Shown piece after piece: positions 17,616-26,600 of a stretch of DNA of 64,000 bases. Origin of the DNA: Allomuricauda sp. (GTDB lineage Bacteria > Bacteroidota > Bacteroidia > Flavobacteriales > Flavobacteriaceae); assembly GCF_028280385.1 (NCBI RefSeq), contig NZ_JANQLX010000003.1:248001-312000 (forward strand), written 5' to 3'. The notes under the pieces are model-generated. The model was not told the DNA's origin. It ran no database searches and saw only the letters and a program-made list of their open reading frames with translations. Made by a program: the position numbers and the translations under genes. Position 1 is the first letter of the stretch. Every line of letters starts with the position of its first letter.

Positions 17616-18952
17616 GCCTGGCATTACTTGCATTCCGAAATATGGTGTCCAAACCGCTTAATCTTTTATTAAGTCTGTTGCTCCTGGTGTTGAGTGTTTC
17701 GCTGGTCACCTTTGTATTGCAATTGAGCAAGCAATTAAGTGGTCAGCTCGATAAAAATATTGCACCATTTGATATGGTGGTGGGAGCGAAAGGCAGTCCA
17801 TTGCAACTTGTATTGTCCTCTGTGTTACATGTGGATGTCCCCACTGGAAATATTCATATGGAGGAAACTGGCTTTTTGACCAAAAACCCTATGGTGGCAT
17901 CGGCTATCCCAGTTTCTTATGGCGATAATTATAAAGGGTATCGAATTTTGGGAACTACCCATGATTATCTGGATAGCTATGGGGCGTCTCTTTTGGAAGG
18001 GGAATTGTATTCCAAATCTTTTGAAGTAGTGGTAGGGAATACCATTGCCCAAAAATTGGGATTAAAACTGGGGGATACTTTTACAGGGGCGCATGGACTG
18101 GCAGCTTCTGGCGGGGAAGCCCATGACGATCATCCCTATGTGGTAACAGGACTTCTAAAACCCACTGGAACGGTGGTGGACAGGTTGTTGATCACAAATT
18201 TAGAAAGCATATGGGAGGCTCATGAACATGAAGAGGACCATAAGGAAGATCACGATGGGGAACCTACCGATGAGGAACATCACGCCGAAGATCATGATGA
18301 AGAACATGATCATGATGACCATAAGGGAGATCACCATCACGATGAGGAACACGATCATGATGAGGAACACGAGCACGGAGGTCATGACGAAGAACACCAC
18401 CATGAAGAGCGGGAAGTCACCTCGTTTTTGGTGAAGTTCAAAAACCCCTTGGCCATGGTACAGCTGCCCCGATTTATAAATGAAAATACAAACATGCAGG
18501 CTGCTCTGCCGGGTTTTGAGGTACAACGCCTTTTAGGGTTGTTGGGGTCTGGGATTAAGACCGTGAACGGAATAGCATTCGCCATTCTATTGGTTTCTGG
18601 ACTTAGTATTTTTATCAGTTTGGTAAAAACCATTCGGGAACGCAAGCAAGAATTGGCTTTGCTTCGGACCTATGGTCTTGGTACCGCACAGCTGTTGTGG
18701 TTGGTATTTTTGGAGGCATTGTTTTTGACCCTAGGGGGATTTTTTCTTGGTTGGATATTGGGGCGAGTGGGCATTTGGGTCGCATCTTATTTTACCAAAG
18801 CTTCCTACGGACACAAACTCATCCTATCCGGATTTGATTCCACGGAATTGGCTCTATTGTGTGTGGCTTTGGTAATTAGTCTAGTAGCAACTTTGCTGGC
18901 TTCAAAATCTATTTTTAACTTGAACATCTCAAAAACACTTTCGGATGCGTAA
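17612..18952 (+). CDS. FtsX/MacB-type ABC transporter permease with His/Asp/Glu-rich loop
   Basis: Four TM segments; HEHEEDHKEDHD...HDEEHHHEEREV in large extracytoplasmic domain. Confidence 0.9.
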   Translation: MSLALLAFRNMVSKPLNLLLSLLLLVLSVSLVTFVLQLSKQLSGQLDKNIAPFDMVVGAKGSPLQLVLSSVLHVDVPTGNIHMEETGFLTKNPMVASAIPVSYGDNYKGYRILGTTHDYLDSYGASLLEGELYSKSFEVVVGNTIAQKLGLKLGDTFTGAHGLAASGGEAHDDHPYVVTGLLKPTGTVVDRLLITNLESIWEAHEHEEDHKEDHDGEPTDEEHHAEDHDEEHDHDDHKGDHHHDEEHDHDEEHEHGGHDEEHHHEEREVTSFLVKFKNPLAMVQLPRFINENTNMQAALPGFEVQRLLGLLGSGIKTVNGIAFAILLVSGLSIFISLVKTIRERKQELALLRTYGLGTAQLLWLVFLEALFLTLGGFFLGWILGRVGIWVASYFTKASYGHKLILSGFDSTELALLCVALVISLVATLLASKSIFNLNISKTLSDA

Positions 18953-19385
18953 TTTTATTGTACTACCCTTGATTTTGACATTTATGGTCCAAGGATTATC
19001 TGCCCAGATAGAACTAACCTGGAAGGATTTTGCCGATGTGAATTTTGAACCAAAATACAATGCCACTTACGATGTGAATTTTTTGATGCCGACTTTTGGA
19101 TCTACCATCAAATCTTTCCAGGGAAAGGAAGTCCAGATTAAGGGGTTCTTTCTGGATATAGCAGGAAACGGTGAGGTGTTTTTGGTGTCGGCAAACCCCA
19201 TGGCATCCTGTTTTTTTTGCGGGGCGGCAGGACCTGAAACCATAATTGAGGTCGATTTTAAGCAAAAGCCCCCCTTTAGAACAGACCAAATCATCATGGT
19301 CACAGGGGTGCTGGAACTTAATGCCGACAACGTAGATCGCTGCAATTACATTTTAAATGGGGCTACTGGCCAATTAATAAATTGA
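18945..19385 (+). CDS. Secreted CFFCG-motif protein, DUF3299-like (copy 1)
   Basis: Signal peptide; NPMASCFFCGAAGPETIIEVDF. Confidence 0.65.
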   Translation: MRNFIVLPLILTFMVQGLSAQIELTWKDFADVNFEPKYNATYDVNFLMPTFGSTIKSFQGKEVQIKGFFLDIAGNGEVFLVSANPMASCFFCGAAGPETIIEVDFKQKPPFRTDQIIMVTGVLELNADNVDRCNYILNGATGQLIN

Positions 19386-19816
19386 AGACATTAAGTTTAC
19401 TGGTTGCGGTACTATTGGGAAGCTGGGGAATGGACGTGCATTCGCAGGAGCTATTACAATGGTCCGATCTCCAAAGTGGAATATCTTGGAAATCCAATGC
19501 GGATATACCTGTGTTCAGACAGGCCATTTTTGCTCCGGAACTTGTGGCTTTGGAAGGTGAAGAAGTACTGGTAACGGGATATTTTTTGGTTTTGGATGGA
19601 ACGCAATCCGTGTATCTATTATCCAAAAACCCGATGGCATCCTGTTTTTTTTGCGGGAACGGAGGTCCCGAAACCATTATGGAACTTGAATTTGCGGAAA
19701 AGCCCGCTTTCAAAATGGATGACTTACTTTCAGTAAGTGGTCTGCTTCGACTTAATGCTGATAACCCCAATCAATGTTACTACCGTTTGGAACAGGCGGA
19801 GGCAATAGCGCTATAA
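19382..19816 (+). CDS. Secreted CFFCG-motif protein, DUF3299-like (copy 2, paralogue of upstream gene)
   Basis: NPMASCFFCGNGGPETIMELEFAEKPAFKMDDLLSVSGLLRLNADN; TTG start overlapping stop of copy 1. Confidence 0.65.
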   Translation: MKTLSLLVAVLLGSWGMDVHSQELLQWSDLQSGISWKSNADIPVFRQAIFAPELVALEGEEVLVTGYFLVLDGTQSVYLLSKNPMASCFFCGNGGPETIMELEFAEKPAFKMDDLLSVSGLLRLNADNPNQCYYRLEQAEAIAL

Positions 19817-19818
19817 AA

Positions 19819-20247
19819 ATGTTGGAAAAGATAACAGTGGACATATTCAATGATAGCTCCCAAAATCTTCTTGAAAAAAAGGGACTCAAAAAAACCAAAT
19901 TGCGTTTGGAGCTCATTCAACATTTTAAGGAGGCAAAGCATGCACAGGCTTATAGCGATTTAAAACAAGCGTTGGTTAGCGATGTGGATAAATCCACGCT
20001 ATATCGCAATCTTTCCATTTTTGAGGAAGTAGGTCTGATCCACGGTATAAATGACCATACCGGGGTTACCAAATATGCACTCGGATCTGAACCTTCATCT
20101 GGTCATGGTCATGCCCATTTTGTATGTGAATGCTGTGAGACCGTTTATTGCATGAACGGTACCACCGAACTTCAATTTGAAATGCCCCATGGGTTTAAAC
20201 CCAAAAATGTGCAAACCATTATTAAGGGCATTTGTGCTAATTGTTAA
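19819..20247 (+). CDS. Fur family transcriptional regulator, Zur-like
   Basis: KKTKLRLELIQHF, DKSTLYRNLSIFEEVGLIH, HAHFVCECCETVYC metal-site region. Confidence 0.88.
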   Translation: MLEKITVDIFNDSSQNLLEKKGLKKTKLRLELIQHFKEAKHAQAYSDLKQALVSDVDKSTLYRNLSIFEEVGLIHGINDHTGVTKYALGSEPSSGHGHAHFVCECCETVYCMNGTTELQFEMPHGFKPKNVQTIIKGICANC

Positions 20248-20492
20248 AATTCGAGATTTCTACCGGTCCGGACCTGTATGGGATCCCCCTGAATTGAAAG
20301 GCAAAATTCAATTTATCCTTCCTTCTATTTCATAATCAAAAAAGGGTTATGGATCCTTTCTCGGGAGAGGATTTTGTAGAGAGCTAAAACTCTAGCATTC
20401 AGCTTATTTTAAAGCAATTTCAGAAGGGCTAAATCACATTTAGCACGTATAATCCTACAGGCGCTCCCAAGATTCTGTTAAAACACCCATCG

Positions 20493-20522
20493 AATATCCG
20501 ATGTTTCACAACAAATGATCGA
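20493..20522. promoter_or_regulatory. Degenerate 21-bp-phased direct repeat upstream of giant adhesin
   Basis: AATATCCGATGTTTCACAACA followed by AATGATCGATGAAATACAACA, 14/21 identical; additional ATTTAACCG at 20543-20551. Confidence 0.35.
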
Positions 20523-20610
20523 TGAAATACAACATATATTCCATTTAACCGATGCTAGTGGATATGTTTGAATATTCTTACAGGGTAAGAGCAACCTCAT
20601 TTTTTTGACT

Positions 20611-23600
20611 ATGAACAAACCCCTAACCCCCCAAAAAAAAGGAATTCTTCCGTTTTTTTTCCTGCTTTTGTTTGCCTCCATTCAATGGGGTTATTCCCAA
20701 AACTGTTCGGTCAATGCCGGGATTCCGGAAACCATATGTGAAAATGTTTCTAGCTATACACTTTCTGGGTCTACATCGGGTTTGGTTCAAAGTGGTCCAA
20801 CTTGGTCGCAGGTAGGGGGTCCTTCCGTGATCATTGTAGATGCTTCCAATCTAAATACCCAAGTTAATGGATTGGTAGGAGGTAATACCTATACCTTTCG
20901 CTTAAGCGCCGTCTGTACCGATGGCACTCCACAATTTCAAGATGTTGACATCACCGTACAGCCCATTACCCTATCAAACGCTGGGAGTGATATTGCATCA
21001 TGCCCGGACAACACAGGAACCATATCCACAAATGCCAATACTCCGCTCAACGCTGGGGAAACTGGAAGTTGGAGCATTGTAGGAGCCAATAATGCGGGAG
21101 TTACAATCAATTCTCCCAGCTCTCCCACAACAACTTTGACCTTGGCCGAGACCAACGCCGGGATTACCACCTTGCAATGGACGATTACCGGTCCGGAATA
21201 TGCCCCCGGGCAATCATGTGAATCCACTTCCACCATATCTGTGACCAATTATGGGGGAGAGTCCATTGTGGATGCAGGTGCCGATCAAAACCTGGACAAT
21301 TGCTATACCACCACGCAGACCACCAATATGGCGGCAAGCTTTGGCGGAAATAATATTAATGGGCAAGTAGGAACCTGGTCTTTTGTCAGCGGCCCCAACA
21401 CTCCGGTAATAGCGGATGTAAACAACAATAACTCTGGTGTATCCAATCTTATTGAAGGGGTCTATACATTCAGATGGTCAGTTAATGGGCCTTGTGCAAC
21501 AGGATCCGATACCATGACCATAACCGTGGCCGAGGCTACCCAGGAAATATCCACAGCCTCTATCCAAAATGATGATGTACGGTTTTGTGATGCAGGCATT
21601 ACTACCGTTACCTTGGTGGGTTCCCTGCCTCTTTTTACCAATGAAACAGCTACATGGACCCAGACCGGTGGCCCTGTGGCCGGGGTCAGTATTCTTAACC
21701 CAACCTCAAGTACTACCCAAATAACAGGTTTGGATGGGAGCAGTACTTATCAGTTCACTTATACCATTGAAAATGGAACGACGCTGTGTAGCGATTCAGC
21801 AACAGCTACCATTAACTATTCTACCGCTGCAGTGTCCATAGTGGCCAACGGCGGAAATGATATTCAGGCCACATGTGGTGTTACCAGTGTGGATATCCCA
21901 TTTGTTACCTCAGGAAATGGAACCAACACCTATAGCATTGTAAGTGGACCCAGCGGTTCTGCTTTAGTAAACCCAGGAACTTTTTCCAATACGGGAGGTT
22001 CTCCTCTTACCATTGATTTTGATGTGGAAGGAACTTATACTGTTTTGTTGAGGAGAGCCTTGAGCGGATCCATTCAAACAGGTTGTGATGTGGCCACCGA
22101 TGCCATTAATGTAACGGTTGCCCTAACCCCAACACCAGCCAATGCTGGGACGGACCAAACCTTGGCCTGTAATGTGACCAGCACGGACATCACTGGAAAT
22201 GCAGTGGCTGTTGGGAGTTCGCTTTGGTCTCAAATAAGTGGGCCAAACACGGCCACCATCGCCAGTCCATATGGTCAAACCACCAATGTTTCCAATCTTG
22301 TCCCTGGAACCTATGTTTTCCAGTATGCAATATCCGGTGGAAACTCATGTGCCCCATCTGAGGAGGACACAGTTCAAATAGTAGTGTCTTCGGACGCGGC
22401 TATAGTTACTACAGCCGGTCCTGACCAAAGCATCTGTTTTGGAGCACCCATTCAATTAAGCGGAAACGACCCTATATCAACCAATCTTGAAGGTGTTTGG
22501 ACAGTAAACACCGCTCCAATTGGGGCGACTATTGTTTTTGAAGATGAAAATGACCCCAATACTTTGGTTTCAGGCTTGGACAATCCCAACGAGACCTATG
22601 TTTTCAGGTGGACCATTTCCAATCCAAACGATGCTACCTGTCCTACCCCGGGTACGGATACAGTGACCATCACCACCAATGCTACTCAAGGGCCTACTCT
22701 GGCAGATGCCGGAAGTGATCAATGCCTGACCACCGGAACTTCTTCGGTAACCCTGGCTGGAAACCAACCTGCAGTGGATGAAATTGGAACATGGACCGCA
22801 GTTCCAGCAATTGGAATTGCCTTTGATGATGTGAATCAGTTCGATACGGATGCCACTATAACCGTTGAGCAGAGTTATGTCCTTACCTGGACTATCTCCA
22901 AAACAACTCCAGGGTGTCAATCAACCAGCGATGAAGTGGAAATAACTGTGGGGCCGGATGCCGTGGCAGATGCGGGTCCTGATCAGACGGAATGTCAGTC
23001 CGTATTTACCATGGATGCTTCAGCCTCGGTGGGAACCAGTGGATTTTGGACACAAATTTCAGGACCAGGGGGCTACCAAATTGATGATGCCGCCAGTCCA
23101 ACAGCACAATTGACTTTTGGTTTTTCAGGCCAATATGTATTTCAATGGACCGCCAATAACGGCAGTTGCTCTTCGGATACAGACCAAGTAACACTGAATG
23201 TAGGGATTCCACCCACAACTGCTGTGGTAACGAGCCCTACGGAAACCATTTGCTCTTCCACCACTATTACGTTGGATGGTAATCCATTTGATAGCAATAT
23301 AGAAACAGGTTACTGGACCCTTTTGTCCGGTGCTCCAAATACTCCCACTTTCTCTGATATCAATGACCCGAATGCCATGGTTTCAGGAATGGTTTCGGGA
23401 ACATACACCTTCCGCTGGACCATTGCAGGAGATAGCAATTGTCCCACTAGCTTTGCAGACAAGACGGTAGATGTGTATGTGCCGGCAAATGCCGGTGCTG
23501 ATATGGAACTATGTAATGTCCAAAACTTTCTTTTGGAAGCTACGTTTGGTTCCACGGGTACATGGACCCAGGTTTTTGGTCCAGGTGTTGGAGGTGCTCC

Positions 23601-26600
23601 GGGTACCCCCGCAACCATAACCCAAAATCCCGTAGGAAGTAACGTCGCTGAAGTAAGTGATATCGTTTTTGGCAGCTTCTACATTTTTGAATTCACTACC
23701 AATTATCCTGGAGCCACAGGATGTGGAAATACCTCCGATCAAGTTCAAGTGGAATCTAGTGGATTGCCCACTATATTGCCAGATGCTGGTCCTGATCAGC
23801 TTTTATGTTTAGGTGATCTGCCAGTTCCCAACCAAACCACTTTGGCAGGAAACCCGCCACCGGATGATGTGGATGACGCCACATGGAGTTTTACGGAGCA
23901 ACCTGCCGGTAGTACCACGGTGATTACCAATATCAACGATCCAACCTCTACGATTACTGGACTCACGGTACCAGGGATATATATATTGGAATGGAATTTT
24001 GAAGCCGGTTTTTGTTTCAACACTTCAGATGTGGTTCGGATTGAGGTATACGAGGCCCCGTCCACTGCTGATGCCGGACCGGACCAAATTAATGCTTGCC
24101 AGTTGAGCGCACAATTGAACGCTGTTCCACCTACGGTGGGTACCGGAACATGGACCCTTACCACAGACCCTTCTGGAGGTGCTGCGGTTATCGATAACCC
24201 CAATTCTCCTACATCGACTTTATCAAACATTACGGTTACAGGAACTTATGAGTTAACCTGGACCGTTGCACATAATGGAATCACTTTTGTGGATAGTCCT
24301 TCCGCTTGTGATCCGAGCTCAGATACAGTAAATATTACCTTTCCTGATGATGCACCTTCCACAGCGGATGCAGGTCCGGATCAAGAACTATGTGATGCCA
24401 CCCAGGCCAATATGGCCGCTACCGGATTAGCGATTGGCACCGGTACATGGACCCAAACTGCAGGTCCAGGTATTGGAGGAACGCCTGGAACCCCCGCAAA
24501 TATTGTTGCACCAAATAGCGAAACCACCTTAATTGACACTTTGGAACCTGGAACCTATGAATTCACTTGGACCGTGGTCAATGGGGGGTGTACATTTGTG
24601 GATACCATGCAGTTGGTGAACTATGCCGACCCAACGAGTACCAACGCGGGTCCTGATCAATCCCTCAATCAGTTTGCCACTGTGGTTATGGCTGCAGATG
24701 CTCCCATTGCCGGAACGGGAATCTGGACGCAAGTTTCTGGTCCAACCACGGTTGGGTTTGTCAATGAAAATGACCCGAGTACTGAGGTTTTTGGAGCTAC
24801 TTCCGGAACTTATGTGTTTCAGTGGACCGTTTCCAACGGCGTCTGTACACCTGTTTCCGATACAGTTGAGGTGTCCTTGTTGGGCATTGATTTGGAATTG
24901 GGCAAATCCGTTTCACCTACCAATGTGGTTCCTGGAGATACGGTAACCTTTACCTTGGATGTATTTAATAACAATGCGAATAGTGCAGCGGATGCCACGG
25001 GAGTTTCCGTCCGGGATGTAATTCCGTCCGGCTATACCCTTGTTCCCGGAACGGTTAGCAATGGTGGGGTTTACAATATTGGTGATCTCTCCATTACCTG
25101 GTCCAATTTATCCATAGCCAATGGCGCCACCTTGAGCCTTACGTTCGATGCTACGGTTAATGCCTCTGGAACTTATGTGAACACTGCTGAAATCACAGCG
25201 AATGACATTTTTGATATAGATTCTACCGAAGGCAATGGTATTACAGGAGAGGATGATCAGGATACAGCGCAGATCACCATCCAAACATCCGATCTTGGAT
25301 TGAACAAATCAATAAGTGCTGCTTCCAGTGCCACCCCAAATGTTGGGGACACGGTAGTTTTTGAATTGACCGTTACCAATGCAGGTCCAGACGCCGCTAC
25401 CAATGTGAGTGTGGAGGACGTTGTCCCGTCTGGCTTAACCATAGGAACCATCAACAATGGAGGGGTAAACACTTCAGGAACCATAAGTTGGACTATTGCC
25501 AATCTTGGAGTGGGGTCAACAACCTTAAGTTATGAAACCACCGTAAATGCCCCTTTGGGATTGGTGGGTGAATACACGAACATTTCGGAAATCACAGCCT
25601 CCGACCAATATGATCCAGACAGTACACCGGACAATGACGATGGGGATCAAAGCGAAGATGATGAGGATCTTTATACAGTAGTGCCACAATCCATTGACCT
25701 GGAAATTGAATTGTTGGCCAGTAACCCCACTCCAGATGTTGGGGATGTGGTCGCATTCTCTATCAATATCAGCAATTTTGGTGCCGATGCGGCAACAAAC
25801 GTATCCTTGGAAAATCTTGTACCTCCAGGATATGCCACCATTACAGGTATCAGTAATGGAGGAACCTTTAGTTTTATCACAGATATTATTAGCTGGACGG
25901 GATTAAATGTGCCTGTAGGGCTAAATTCGCTGGTGTTGACCTTTAACGCCACAGTTCAAAATCCGACAGGGGCTGCAGGCGAATTCACCCATATTGCCGA
26001 GGTGACATTTGCAGACCAATACGATACCGATAGTACACCCAACAATGATGATGGCGATCAAAGTGAAGATGACGAAACATCAGTGACCGTCGCCCCGCAA
26101 CAAGCTGACCTTTCCTTGACCAAAATTGTCGTGGGCAATGATCTTTCGCCAAGTGTTGGGGAAGAAATAAGTTTTGAGATTACCATATCCAATAGCGGAC
26201 CCGACGATGCCACCAACGTTGTGGTCCAGGACGTACTTCCAAGCGGATTCAACTATGTACTCTATAGTGCCACGACAGGAACTTATGATGATGCCACAGG
26301 ATTGTGGCAAGTGGGCACCGTTGCCAATGGCTCCAACGAGACCTTGATCATAGATGTTCTGGTAAACAATACGGGCGATTTTACCAATGTGGCCCAGATT
26401 ACAGCTTCTGATGGTTTTGATATAGATTCTACACCAAGTAATGGGGTTGGTGCCGAAGATGATCAGGATGAAGTAGTGATCACTCCAGTGGCAGTGGCAG
26501 ATCTTGCCCTCACAAAAGATGTGGACAATAACAATCCTGATGTAAACACCAATGTGGTATTTACCATTACCGTTAATAATTCTGGACCTAGTGATGCTAC

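Noticed and set aside
18200-18526. Minus-strand 108-aa ORF over the His-rich permease loop
   Set aside because: Antisense to a low-complexity CAT/GAT-rich tract; hydrophobic sequence is a by-product of that.
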